DNA of 64,000 nucleotides. Origin: Erythrocercus mccallii. Its lineage: Eukaryota > Chordata > Aves > Passeriformes > Dicruridae. The position numbers and the translations under genes are program-made. The notes below the pieces were generated by a model that made no database searches, was not told the origin of the DNA, and saw only the letters and a program-made list of their open reading frames with translations. This document shows positions 13,846-27,092 of this stretch, piece after piece; within the stretch, counting starts at the first letter, position 1, and every line of letters begins with the position of its first letter. Location of the stretch: NCBI GenBank assembly GCA_013397435.1, contig VZRG01002591.1:1-64000 (forward strand), given 5' to 3'.

Positions 13846-15984
13846 TTTTTCATGTGAGATTTTTATTGACAGTTGTTAAGTGTAGTGATTTAATGACACT
13901 GTTTCTTGCTGAAGCTTTGCTCTAGCTGCAGCTGCCCTTTTTGGGCTGTATTTAACTATAAGACAGTCTATGTTAATTTTGAACTGGAAAAAACATCTTA
14001 CGCTTAGTTTTATCATTCTTTGTAAAACCTGGGAATACTTTCAAATATACTTAAAAAGTGATATCATTTCTGCTCCAAAAATTAAAACTCTGAGGGCCTT
14101 TTTTCTGCCTTATCCTTCTGCAGACATGACCTAATTAAAGTCAAGTAAAGATTCTTGTTTTAAAAAAGTCCTCTGTATAAATGCAAATAGCTGAGAATGA
14201 AAGGATTTAACTGGCTTATTGTGAAAGGACACAGACTTAGTGAGTGCAAAGTCAGTAACCCTTTCATCTCTGTACTCTGCACTTTAGGTACAACTCCATA
14301 TCACCTAGCTGACATCTTGCCCTGGAAGAGAAGGGGAAAGAGCAAAGGTGGGATAAGGACAGCAGGCAAATAGCCATGTGTCTGTCTCTGCAGTCACAAG
14401 GAGGCTCCTACACAGGAAGTTTCCACCCTCATGGCTGGCTTTAAATAAAACGTGGGGAGTTTGGGTGTGTTGTGTTTGATTTGGGTTTTTTGGTGTTGGG
14501 TTTTCTTTCCCTGGAATATGAACTATCAAGTCTAATACAGTTGGTTTGCAGTGAATTTTGATACAGGGAAGGCTCTTTCAGATAGTTGGCACATTGTGTA
14601 GTGTTGATCATGGTTTGTAATGAGCCTTCAGTTCTTCTGAAAGGCCTTCAGTTGATGTCCTCTCTAATTGCATGTCACCCATGCATGTCAGCATAAGGCC
14701 CTGAGTGGGGGGACCATATAGCTTTTATCTTTCTTTTTCTGGTATTCAGAACCAAAGCTGAAAAAGGCAGCACATTCCTAATGCCTGATTGACTCAGCGC
14801 TTCAGGCTACCTAGGACTGAGGAACTGCAGCAGGGCCAAGCATTTCCTCGATGGTGCTGTGGTGGATGAGTGCACCTACCACCCTGAGGACGTTCTCTGC
14901 TACTGTGGATGTGGAATGCTTGTGGTCAAGCATGGTGCTTGCTGTGCTTGGCATTTGTCACTGTTATCCCTGACTCTGTGCTCTGGAGAGACATGGGGAC
15001 AATGGTGGCCTCCAGCTGGTTGATGCACTGACGTTGCATAAGGTTGTGTAGGTCTTCTGCAGCAGACCTGATTGTAGCCATAAATGCATCTGCACAAGTG
15101 GGAGAAATAGCCCTACTGTAAGAGAACCCATGCAGTTTTTGATAGGTTTTTTAAAATACTGTAATGGTTTTTCGTTTGCAAATTTATTTTTATCGTGCTT
15201 TTCATAGCAGAGAGGAAAATATTTCTTACCACTTTTATGCTTGTCTTTGGGGCATCTGTTGTTGCTTCAGGCTGGATTTAACAGGTAAAACCTCAAAAAA
15301 ATATGAAAGAGTTAACATGTAAAACCTCAGGAAACCACTACTTCAATGTTTCCAGAAGTAAAAGAAATAATTATTTGGATGCCAAAGAAAATAGCTTTTT
15401 TTCCTTATAAAAATAAGGATTTCTAATAGAAATAATTGAGTCCCATGGCAAATCTGAATTATTCAATCAGGTTTGCTTAATTTGATCTTTAAAACCATTT
15501 CCCTTCCTACTTGCCAACTGTCAGACAGAGAAATACTGATGATTTTAAAGGTAAAGTGAGTAAGACTCTAACTCAGGACAAAAAGGGCTGAAGAACTAAA
15601 TTCAACACTGTGATATTTGTGTGCTTGAAATTCCCTTGAACAGCTTATTTGTATTTTTGCCATTGTTATCAGAATAAGAATGTTATAAACAGAAAATAAG
15701 GAATCTTGAGAAATAAACACATTCTTTTCTCTGAATTCTGACTTTCCAGATCCATCTTGAACTGTTCTGTTTTGTTCATGTTATGTGGAAAATACACTGT
15801 GAAAAATTGAAACCGTGTGAATTAATAACACTTTAACAAATTATAAGGTTTCATATAGGAGCTTACTGATTAAACCACAGAGTCATGGTCTGTGGAGCAA
15901 AAATGGCCTGTTGGCTTTAAAAGTGTCTCAAAGCAGGTTACATACATTTGCATGTCTCCAAATGATAATTTCTCTAGCTGAAAA
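13846..15984. other. Non-coding stretch, possible decayed coding relic at 14.8-15.1 kb
   Basis: Mostly AT-rich sequence with no gene. The piece 14830-15110 is richer in GC. On the minus strand it gives a short protein-like run (FMATIRSAAEDLHNLMQRQ) that soon hits stops. I cannot assign it to a family; it may be a decayed transposon or retrocopy. Confidence 0.4.
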
Positions 15985-16375
15985 TAGGTTACTAGTGGCA
16001 TACTCCAGGGGACTGATCTTTTTAATAATACATATATAAATAATTTGAATGAGAATATCAGATCTTAGATTGTAGCAAATGTTAGCTGATTATACTGAGT
16101 TTAGAGGAAGGGAATAGCAAACATTTCAGAATTTATGTAGAGGGATTTGGGGTCTTTAAAGTGTCTGAGTCATTCAGTGGAAAGCGTACTTTAATGCAAA
16201 CAGATGTAAAATAATGAGTCTAGTGGCAGCCACAAAAAACAGAGTATGCATAAAACAGAACAGTTGTGAAGTTCACTGACCAGACACAAAATTAGGGTTT
16301 ACTTTACATCTGCGTAGCTGGGAACACAAGCCCAGTATAGCTGTGCAGGAGAAAGTCAGAGGAGAGGATTAATGC
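15985..16375 (+). mobile_element. Old CR1/L3-like LINE relic (RT palm region)
   Basis: The + strand retains the outline of the CR1-clade RT active-site region. The SG-LQGTD motif at about 15992 is followed by an LFN-TYINNLNENI-like run and then a degenerate stretch where FADDTKL is expected, now with stops. After that, tttaatgcaaacagatgtaaaataatg resembles the FN-KC-VMH part. It is far more diverged than the 1-1425 element, suggesting an older insertion. Right border is uncertain. Confidence 0.6.
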
Positions 16376-19300
16376 TAAGAGAGAGAGAGAAAGGGGAAAG
16401 TGCAGTACAAATCTGATTGTACAGTGTGGTGCTGGATCACAGGAAAGGCAGATTTGAGTCACATGACACACATGCAACTAAAAAAAACCTCCAAGAGCGA
16501 GCTCACAGGATTTGTCTTAAGGGCTTTGTTTCAGGAGGGGTTTCAGTGTGGTAGGGCTGAAGGAACAGCTGGAGTTCAAGTCATTCATTTTTTAATGAGG
16601 GAGAAGAGCTCTAAGCAGGTGGGTTTGGGTTTTATTTTGGTGGGTGTTTTTTCTTCCTGTTTTGAACCTTTGACTTAGTAATTCTGAACCACGAAAACAA
16701 TACCAGGAGGACTTTAAAAAGGAGAGGCTGAAGTGGATCCCAGTGGATGTTTCCTTAGGGTGATAGGGTAGCAGTGAATCTAGAAGAAGCAATAGAATCA
16801 GCAGACATACCAAAGAAATCAAAAGGTCAGCAATAGGAAGTAAAAGAGTTGATTCAAGTGTGCTGGAGGTCAAACAGGAAGATTCTTTATTGTTGCCATT
16901 TTTAGTATGATTTCCAATGACAGCACTTTGCCCTAAAGAATTCAAGCTCAAATGGCATCACAAGCATCAAGGAACAGGAGCTGGAAGTGTGAAGCAAATA
17001 CACAATTGGACAAGTCTGTGAGTCCAAGATAATTTTAATATGGTAAACCTAAGGTGGAAGGTTGATTTTTTGGCATCAAAAATGTGTTTATTAATACTGA
17101 ATCAGTATTTAACATATTACTTTAGTAGTCTGTGACAGGGAAGGAAGACAGTGTTGACTCAGCCATCTGAGATACAGAGCCATGCTTCCAGATATGCCCA
17201 AAGCAGGCAGCTTCTGTTTCCATGGTAGATGGCCAACATGTACAGTAGTAGCTGATCAAAAAGGAGTTTTGATTCATCCCCTCCTTACTCTGAGCTGACC
17301 TATCTGTCTCAGAATTGTTGCAAGTGCAATGGTTCCTGAGGGAACTCTGAAAGAGGGAGAGGAGTGTTGGGATTGTCTCATTTGGTGCAGATAAATCATC
17401 TTGGGGTGGAGAGGACAGCCAAGCTCTGGAAGAGAACTGTGTGTTGTCTATGGCTTGCACTTACCTGTCTCTTGATGCATCCAAAGCAGGTTCGCTTTTT
17501 TCTTGTCCCTGTTGCAGCAAATGCTACTGCTATGTCTGCCTAGCCATGTTTTACTCCATGTTAGTCCATTAGTCTCATCTTCCTCTGATTCTTCTTTCTT
17601 CCTCACTTCCTGAGATATTCTTGGGATATTATTGCACTGGGATTTTAATTTCTGACTCAGTCTGAAAGAGTAGGTTATTCATGATCTTGGGAAAGAGGCT
17701 TTTGTCCCACTAGAGAGCATATATAAACTTCAGGATATAAACCCTGGGCCAGAACATTGATAGAGGGCGGAATTGTGTGATGCTGAGAATCATAGCTCCT
17801 AACAAAGAGCAGTGGAAGGAAATTTGGTGAAGCAAAATCCCAGAGGTGGGTATAAAGAGATAGGGAATATGATTTCATTCACACAGCCAAATAAATTGTG
17901 GTTTAGTTAAAAGATGCATCTACAAGCTGATATTGAGCTTTGACTGAAGTAGAGCTGATTATCTTTTGCAATTATAGCAAAGTTTATGTAGGCATAAAAG
18001 GGCTTGGGGGAAGTGTCTGTCTTTTAACAGACTTGTTTATCTCTACTATATAACGTTTAGAAAGAGGATTTGATATATCAAAGGAACTTTAGCAAGAAAT
18101 AGGATGTACTTTTTGGTGGAAGGAGAAAGTTGGTTGCAGATCATGGAAGGTCTCTGGGTCACCTCAGCAAGCACCAGAGAAAGCAGAGGCTGTGGGGATG
18201 GGAGTGGGGGAAGTCTGTGGAAAAGTACACCTTCTAATGACACTGGGCTTTGCCCAGTACTGTGCTTCTGTAAAAATGAAGCTGTTTTCTGCTTTAAAAT
18301 AGAGGTAGTTCTTAGGATTTTCCCACCAGAACTGGAACTGATCACAGTTGTATGGTGTATGGACACTAGTCTCATTTATGAACTCAGTCACAAGTACAAA
18401 TTTCACAGATGCAGAATGCATTTGTGAACAAGAGTCCTTCCTCTGATCATTTCCTTTCTGTATTCCGCATTTGGTCTTCATTGCATATCCAGTGAATTTT
18501 GTAGGAAATCTGCCATTGACTCTGATGGGAGCTCAGACCCATGAGTCTTCATGCTTCTGGTTATTTCCAGTCTTTTATTTAACTAAGAATTACAGAAATG
18601 CTTCTCTTACAAAAATACTCTTTCTGGTAGTAACAAGATATATTTCCCCATAGAGCTACTTTTGCTATATTGCTATTGCTTTCTGATCCTTAACAGCCAA
18701 ATCCTGTTTGAGCCCCTCATGCAACTAACTAGTCTGTGGGCTTATAGGCTATATAGTCAATCAAGAGAGCAAGGCAAGCACAGCATGGCCCAAGGACTGT
18801 CTTGCTGCTTTTATTAAAAGGTGAGTGGGGAGTGGTAGCACTGTAGAAATGTAGTTTTCTAAAATGCGTATCTTTAGAATTGGCATACAGATGTGTTACA
18901 CTAAATAAGTATATTTTAAAGGTGATCTGATTCTCTGCACAGTCAATGGTGTGAAAAGGAACCGAAGTCATACAGGTTTTCTCTTTTACTGGGGGGAGTT
19001 TTTTGGGCTCTTCTATCGTGTAACTTTACACCTAGAGATGGGAGCAGGGTAGCAGCAAAAGCTGTTCATATCAGGTTGTAGATAAGGGTGTCACTGGAAC
19101 CTTTTGCCCCCTTGGGTGTCTTGTAACAGCCTTTCATAGCAGCTGTTCCATTTTAAGGATGAGTGCACATAACAAATTCCAGACATCCCTTGGCCGCTGC
19201 AGTTGCTGAATGGTGAGTTTAGGCTTCATTTGGTACAAGCCTTGAGAGGGCTGAGACAGAGCTGTCAGGGCTTATTGTTCAGCCTACAAGATCTAAATAA

Positions 19301-22300
19301 AGAAAACATTTCAAATTCCAGTTGACACTGTTGTTTTACCAGACAGAAGTAAACATAGAGCACATATGTTCTTAAACTAGTTGTATCCCTATTGCAAGTT
19401 TTTATGTTTTAATTATGGGCCTAAATAATAAGATGATCTTGGGCTTATATCTTTATAACCTCAGACAGTTAAAGGAATTAGAAAAGCAGATTTAGGCAGT
19501 GACCAGAAATAAATGAATATTTATTGTTGAGGATAAATTGACCTGTATGCTTTTCTTCCTAAATTGTCTTCAATCTCTCAATTCTGTTTGAGAGCTTGAA
19601 GCGTAACTAATGCTGCTTTTCTGAAGTATGCTTTTAATCAGTCAACTTTTGGTCATATTAGTAGTTTATGTGTTTATTACTACAAATAGCTGCTAATGGA
19701 AAGTTGGCTTTTCTTCATTACTTAAAATAACTTTCTGGAGAAAAAACCCCAACTATACATTTGAGATAAAATACTAAAACTCACAGGAATCAAAGGACAG
19801 CCTCAGCCTTAAGATTTATTAGAAAATTGAACTGGCACCTACTAGTGTTTTTTCCTGTAACTTTTTACTCATTTGTAAGCAGCTGTGTTTATTCTTTTAG
19901 AAGCTCTTGTATAGATGACCCCTTCAGTTTGGAAGGCTTTTTTTAAAATAGGACTTTTTTTTTTTAATTTTCATTTTTTTCAACACAAAAACATTCTAAA
20001 CATTCCCCCAAATAAACAAAAAGCTGCAGAAGGAATGCCTGGAATGACTGTCACACATGCTGGTGGAGAAGCAGAGTTAAGCATGGTGTTATGTATTGCA
20101 GCAAAACAACATGTTGACTTGTGGCATGAAGATTCATTTCAAGAAAAGAAATGTACTAAATTTATTTGAATTTTGAACTATTGGATTTTCCCATCTCCTT
20201 GCACAGCCAAACTGGTCAGGAAACTGCATCTGTGACTTTGTCTGTGATGGTCCATCTGTGGATGGATTTCAGTGTTTTCCAGGGAGTTGCACCCCTGCCT
20301 TGGTTCCTGTCCAACTATAAATCTTCACAGTGCATGCAACTACTTCTGAAGTGTGTCCAAAATGTGTTGCTGTCTGACCAAATGGTAGCATAGCTCTCCC
20401 AAGAGAAAGAACACATTGTTTTTGCAGTTTTAAATAGACCTGAAAGTGTAGTTGTGGTTATTCAGATATTGAATTACTTTCTCAAGTGTGTTAGGAAGTA
20501 TCCTTGATGGTAGGGAATACAGAGGGAGTGGGTAGTTACTGGAGCTAGACAGAGCCCTTTCCAAATGTCAGTATCAAAGTGTACTTTAAGTCAAAGAGTT
20601 GTAATCATTTGCTATAAAAATTATTCTCTGTACAATACTACGAGAAACTGAACATGGTTTATCAGTACAAGATACTTGTGTGCATGTATAAGACTGCAAA
20701 GGTACAATGAAATAATACAGGTTGAGGTTAACTGCACATACATATAATGGTGTCAAGTATAACATCTTAAACTCTCCCAAGAGATAATAAGCAAACATGC
20801 TGAAGATGAATGGTCTGATTTTTTTTCCTCTGCTCCCCTCTGAGGCAGTCTAGGGTTATAAAGTTTTGATGATTTATTTCCTCTTCCTCCTTTCTTTTTC
20901 TGCTGCTCCTTATGTTCTCCATCCTTTTCGCATTATTGTCATCTTCCTGACTCCCTTCTTCCCCACACTGAGTTAAGAAAGAAGGAACTTGTAAAGTAGT
21001 CAAGTAGTTAAAAAGCTGGTCAAAACCAGTAGTTCACCCCATCCTACATTTGTTTCAGCTTTTGTTTCATAGTAAAAAAGACTGCTCCTGCCCCTACCCA
21101 TTTAAGCTTTGTTTTGGTGCTGAAGTTCTTTCTGCTTTTAAGAGCTTTGTTCCAGGTATAGATGGATTGTTTTAGGAACAACCTAAGGCAAGTTAAGTAG
21201 CATGCGCTGAAGATCAGATATAAATAGATGTAGATGGAATTGGCATAAGCATTACCACCTGTATCATCGTTGTTCCTTAGCCTAATTAACTTGAGTGTAC
21301 TCCTATAGAATACAGATTAGGGGTTTCTTTGGGTGATTTCCTGGGGACTTTTGCAGATATTCAAGTACAATACTGTAGGTCCCTTTCCAAGGTTATGGTC
21401 GTTCCCAGTGTACTGCACCAGCTCCTGCAAACTATACACAGTGACTGTTTTTTTTCTCTGAATTTCTAACGTGGCTTGTTCCATCCTGCATGCTGCCCCT
21501 TGGAGGGAGGAAAGAAGAACCTTTGTGTTACTAGTATTTCTATACTAAAAGCAGTTTCCTCAGGTAGGATATTGCTTCCCTTGTCACCTGTCTTAGGCAA
21601 CCTCTGGAGAAGTTAGGGGCGATTTTTTCCTACTTTGAAATGTTTTAGGGATGAAGAAAAAAGAGCACTCAGATGTTGTCAGATCATTAGTACTGACCGG
21701 ACATATGGCTGCAGCACATTGGTGATCTTTAGAATTGAGAACAACTCATGTTTGCAGTTCTGTAGTTCAGCTTAATCAGCTCTCTGAGAATGAACAGAGT
21801 GGTGGCTGTCTTTGCCTTGTTTGCCAGACTCTGCTTTATAGTCACCATAGGGGAAGTCGTAAGTTTGTGTCTGTCTGTACAACAAGGATCTTGTTTGTGA
21901 TATTCTGAGACCTAAAAGGAATTATACACCTGTCTCATGGTTTACCAGTCCATAGATCACAAAATGAGAAACACTGATCTAGCAAATTACATGCATGTAG
22001 GGCTTTAATCTCATTTTGGCCTTTCATTTCCAAATAAGGTGGACATGACAAGTATTGAGCTTGTGTGGAATTGAGCTTGTCATTCCAGCTCAGCACATTG
22101 CCTTGTGAAAGATGTACATGCATCAGTTATATCTAGAGATGTTAAGTATGCTGGCAACATCTCTAGAGTCTTTAATTAACAGCTTTCAGTAGAACATCAG
22201 CTTGTCAATGGTGAGGTCATATAGTATCGAGCCTCATGAGTCTGAGAAAGTTTAGTAGCTGGGCTGAGTGTGCTACAATGCCTAATGATTTTATTTATTT

Positions 22301-23089
22301 TCTGGGGACAAGTTTGCCTTGCTGATGTTTTAGTCTCTCGTTATCAGGAGGGTGGAGAAAACTGGAATTTTGGAGGCTGTATTTGAAAGCAGCACAGCGA
22401 AATGGGACATACTCATGGAACAATATAATTGCTTAACCTCTGTGATGACTTACCAGCTGCATTCTCTCCCAGACATTGTACAGAGATACTTTGTTTCAAT
22501 ACTGAATTAAAACTAGAAAAAAAAATCAGCTGGCGTTACCCTCTGTTTTCCTCCTCCTTCTTTCTTGTTACCCCAACCGAAAGCAGATTGACTTTTCAAA
22601 AATAAAAGTCTTGTGTTCTACATGGAGTAGGACAGCTTGCCTGTGATACACATCAGGTCATTGTCACACCAAAGTACATTTTGCTCAGTACCTACTCAGT
22701 GCCCTACAACCTGGAACTTTAGTTTTGGTTTGCACAAAAGGGGAGGAACTTCTTTTGTTTTACTCTTTTTTTTTTTCCTGAAGCAGGAAAAGGTAATTTT
22801 GCTTTGTCAGTAGTGATGGTTCTAACTCTTTAACACTCTCAGAGGAACACAAGAGGTGGATATTACAAGATACCTAATGTTACTTGTGTGTTGGAGTTTG
22901 AGCCAATAGTTGTGTGCAAGAGCTCTCTTACTGGGATAAATCCTGGGAAACAGTGTCAGCAGTACCCCCACAGAATTTGCTGTGGGTTGAGTGTGGTAAA
23001 ATTTGTAGGGCTGGGTTTCCTACTGTTATTATAGCTGCTGTCATTGCACTTTCTTAGCTTTGAGAAGTGGATGTTCATATTTCTCCCAT

Positions 23090-23780
23090 AAAGACAGCAT
23101 TAAAAGAATAGTCTTGAACATCAATATCCCCAAATATTATACATTAACATTAAATGAGCTTATAATAATAATGGGAAAACGTTTAGGAATCACGACCTTT
23201 AGAATCATTTGAACAGTCTGCTTTCTGTCAATTTTTGCCTTTTAGAAAGTGCTAATTCCTGTTAAGTCCGCATGAGAGATTTGTTTAATGAGCAGATTAA
23301 ATGGGTGATTATATGTCTTTTAAAAATGGTTTTTGTGGATAGGCTTCATGATGCCACTCTCCCATTTGGCACAGCAACATAGAGCAGTCTTTTTAATTAC
23401 CTCAGCAGGGTCACTGGGACCCAAGCTGTTTGCTTTATTAAACCCTGATGGTGCCTTTGGAGCAGCTCCCTCTAAACTCTGCTGTCACAATTGTATCTAA
23501 ATTAGCATCTGAGTGACCCTCTTTTCAGGCTTTCCAAACCCCAGCTGACAGGGATTGCCAAAAGATGCTAATTGCTTGGGCCGACTAGGAACAAGGGCTT
23601 GCCAAGATAACAAAAGGACTAATGTTTCTTTCAATATGCATCTAGATTCACATAAGTACCTCTTTTAATTACCAAGAATTATTGTAATGCCCAGTCAATG
23701 GAATAATTGACCCTCAACAGCGAGAGCTTATTATGTAATAAATAATGGCGTCAGCCTTGTCAGAGTAGCAGGTACCGAGG
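23090..23780. promoter_or_regulatory. Candidate conserved non-coding element / enhancer
   Basis: The stretch has many homeodomain-type TAAT cores. The 11-mer TTTTAATTACC occurs twice (23391-23401 and 23663-23673). A 10-bp inverted pair ATTAGCATCT (23501-23510) and AGATGCTAAT (23563-23572) is present, as is a palindromic GGGTC-N5-GACCC at 23408-23422. Such motif density and even composition are typical of deeply conserved developmental enhancers, but this is inference: conservation was not measured. Confidence 0.35.
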
Positions 23781-25832
23781 TGATTTGCTGGGCTGAAAAG
23801 GGCTTTTCTCAGCAAGGGCTCTGGGATAGACCAAGGCATCCCAGTAGGAGTCCAGCAGAGGGGACTAATTTGAGTTTAACTGGGAGGAAACACACTAAAA
23901 GCTTTTAGACTTATCCTTATGATGACAAAGGAGGAAATAAAAAGGATTGGGTTGGTAGTTTGGCAGCTTACATCGAGGGAATGTCGCACTGATGGAGCAG
24001 ACAGTCAAGTGTTGTGCAGCTACTTCTGGTCTGTGGTGTTTTTAAGAACATATTTTCATCAGGACTATGGGGGGATAGTAAGAGGGGGATTACTGCCTTA
24101 ACCTAATTTATATCTCTGTCTCAACACTCCTTATATTCACTGTACTTGCACAAGAATAAAATTACATTGTTAGAAGCAAGAAATTGATACATGTGCAATT
24201 TTTTTTAATGAAAATAAACAAATCCAGTGTGGTTTTACCTCTGCTCCTGTTCTTATGCTTGCCTTCCTTTTCAACTCCTGAATCTCAGGAGATGCTGCAG
24301 ACTGGAGGGTTTAGATCTGTTCTCAGTGACACGGAGATATAGCCAGGGTTCATTTATTTTGTTAGTGTGCCCAGAATAACTCAGAAACCAAAATCCGGCC
24401 TTCTATTCTGAAGTCTCCATGTTCAGCAAGGAAATACAGCCTACAGTAGAGCAGTTATCCTGGTGTTCAAAGTAGGCTCTGGGGATAATCTAGGAACTGT
24501 TGGCAAATATATGTGGAAAACACATACAGACATGGAAAATCCCTTCCCCTCCCCCTTACAAACATGGAAAGAGTCTGTGCACACAGCACACTCCTGAGAG
24601 AAATGTTTGTAGTCTCATTTCTGCCAGTCTTCTTGTCTTCTTTTAGGTCAGACTGTTGCAAGTTTGGCTTGAGGTATGTTGGCAGAGCTGCTTTGGGAGA
24701 TCTGCATATTGCCTGCCAAAACAAGTTTTGGACCAAACCATGCTTTTTAGTGCCTTGCTTTTATGATTAAGGTCACTCCTGCAAAGCATGCGTAAAGCAA
24801 GAAAATAAATATTGACTTGGCTAGGTGATATATGAACAGCACTTTTTGTTGTGTTTATAAGGTCACCAGAAAGTCTGATGGAATCACCTTGTGCTAAATT
24901 TCATTCCAGTTTATCCACTGTGTTTTCTAATGGGAATATTTTTTGCAATGTATGGTACATCAGTATTCTGAAGAAAATATATTCTAGTTCAAAGATGTTT
25001 CCAGTGTGATGCTCTTTTAAGTAGATACTTCTTGTTTTGCATGCTCCTTAACTAACATTATGGATGTCCAGAGGAGGTTTAGCATAACAGAAGAAATATT
25101 TCAGTTGAAGGCTGATAAACTGAGTATGAATGGGAAATGAATGTTGCAGATTAATTACACGTAAGTCATATTAAGCTCTTTCCTTTAAAATGTGGTCTTC
25201 ACTGTTCCTTCTAATCTGTCCTTACCTGTCACTCAACATTTCCAGAGCACTAGAGAAGGGGTGAGGAGCAGGCCTGAGGATAAGTTTTGCCTGGCAAACC
25301 CAACTGTACCCTTTGGAAGAGCTTGGTCTCCTTTGCAGAGACATTCAGACCAAGATGGGTTGGCAGCACAGCAGCGGGAGTGAAATCAGGGGCTGGTTGT
25401 ATTTCATCACGTGATCAACACAGACAAATGTTTTCTGACGTGGAAACCAAGTTTAGGCTGTACTTTCAGGTTGCATTAAATTCCTACTGAGGCTGCATGT
25501 TTTCTTAATAGAGAGTTTAAGCTAATACCATACACCTGAGAAATCTTGAGAGCATCCTGGCCCTTTGACCCTTTCACTTCCTCCCTGAACTCCACACTTA
25601 TTCCTACTGCTGAAACTCCTGAGAGGCTTCAGGAGGCTTACACTTGTTAAGAAAAACTCTCTGTCTCTACAGTGTGCTGTGTATATTCAGCACCAGAGAA
25701 AGGGGAGAATAAAAGAGAATATGCAATATTGCACATTGTGAGAGTTGTCTATACACTGCTGAGTTAAGTGCACAGATTTGGCCAGAAAGGGCAATTCTGA
25801 TGTGGGATAGTGAAGGGAGAGAGTGAAATAGC

Positions 25833-25887
25833 TTTAATAGTATTTTCCAAGAAGCATTTTATTTTTAATAGCATTTTCCAAGAAGCA
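25833..25887 (+). repeat. Short tandem duplication (about 24 bp, period about 31)
   Basis: tttaatagtattttccaaga (25833 onward) recurs as tttaatagcattttccaaga (25864 onward), with one T/C difference and both copies continuing into agca. Confidence 0.85.
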
Positions 25888-26946
25888 ACTTCAAATAAAT
25901 TGAGGATGTCCTTCCACTGCTTCTCTCAAGCCCTTTTTTTTTTTTTCTTTCAGTGGGTCTGGAAGCAGTGAGGGAGACTGGCATGTGCACACTGATGCTT
26001 GCATGAGATGGCTCTCATGATGAGTTAAGGAGATCAGTATTATAAAGCTTTATCTTCCAGTGTGCTTTGTAGGCAGAAATATCAGCTGATCATTGTCCTC
26101 CTTTTATCTGTGACCGCAGGGCTGGTTGCTCTAAAGCGACCAAGACTTGAGTGATAGCTAAAGTAGATGATGAGGTGGCAAGGAAGTTATGAATTATTTT
26201 ACATCTATTTTCATTGTAGAAGATGAAGGGGAAATTATTATTCCAAGGGCATTTTTTTAATGGAAATCAGTGTGTGACCTTAGCAAATCTTAATGTTTTA
26301 GGAGAAAGTTAGGAGATCCATTGAAAATTTAGGAGCAGTAAATCACTCAAATACTGTAGTGGAGATAATGACAAGATAGAACAGTAAATCTGTGCCCTGT
26401 AAATTCCTTGATAAAACAGTTACTGTATGAATGGAACATAATAAGCACTTTCAAAATCCCTTCCTGTTCTTTTTTAACAAGTGCTCCTGAAAACCTTAAA
26501 GGTATGCAAATTAAGTCTGTCTTCAAGGGAAAGCGTAAGAATTAGATATAACTTAATTTTACTTCAGCTCTCAGAAATGAAATTGAGGAATGAATTTTCC
26601 TATTAGAACAGCAATAGCCATGAATAACTCCGTCAATTATCTTTTAAATTTTTCCTGATACGGTTTTATGTAAGTGAATATGGAGTTCATCCCACAGAGA
26701 TTTCATACGTGAAGAGTATAAGGGGAAAATTAGGTTAATGTAACTTAAGTCAAAATTACATGGCTTTGGTGAGGAAATTGTAGTGATTTATATTATCAGC
26801 GTAAATGAAGAAGTTGATGCAGGATAAAAGCAACCTGGATGAGGCAAATGACTTGGCTTTCCTAAAAGTTTTCCAAAAAGTTCCTCCTAAGTCTCTTGGG
26901 GAAAATGAATAGACATGTAATCCAAGGCAGAGTGCTAGCTTAGTCG

Positions 26947-27092
26947 CCAGACTAAACCTTTTAAAGAAGAGGGGTGTCTTTGTTTCATTCACTGCATTTT
27001 AAGTGTTCTGAATAGATTCAGTTAAACCTAGTATTTCTTGGGTTAAAAATGGTAAAATTCAGAAAAGAAAACCCACCAATTGATGGACTAAA
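26947..27092 (+). repeat. 145-bp direct duplication, copy 1
   Basis: This block begins ccagactaaaccttttaaag and ends ccaccaattgatggactaaa. It recurs about 1.98 kb downstream in the same orientation with roughly 11 substitutions and a small indel, about 91% identical by hand alignment. It is not CR1 and not simple sequence. Confidence 0.9.

Larger units (their letters stand above)
16376..26946. other. Intronic or non-coding stretch
   Basis: No gene supported. It contains an (AG)n run near 16380, a 31-bp-spaced tandem duplication at 25833-25887, and a candidate conserved element at 23090-23780 listed separately. Open frames on both strands are short and unrelated to any family I know. Confidence 0.55.
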
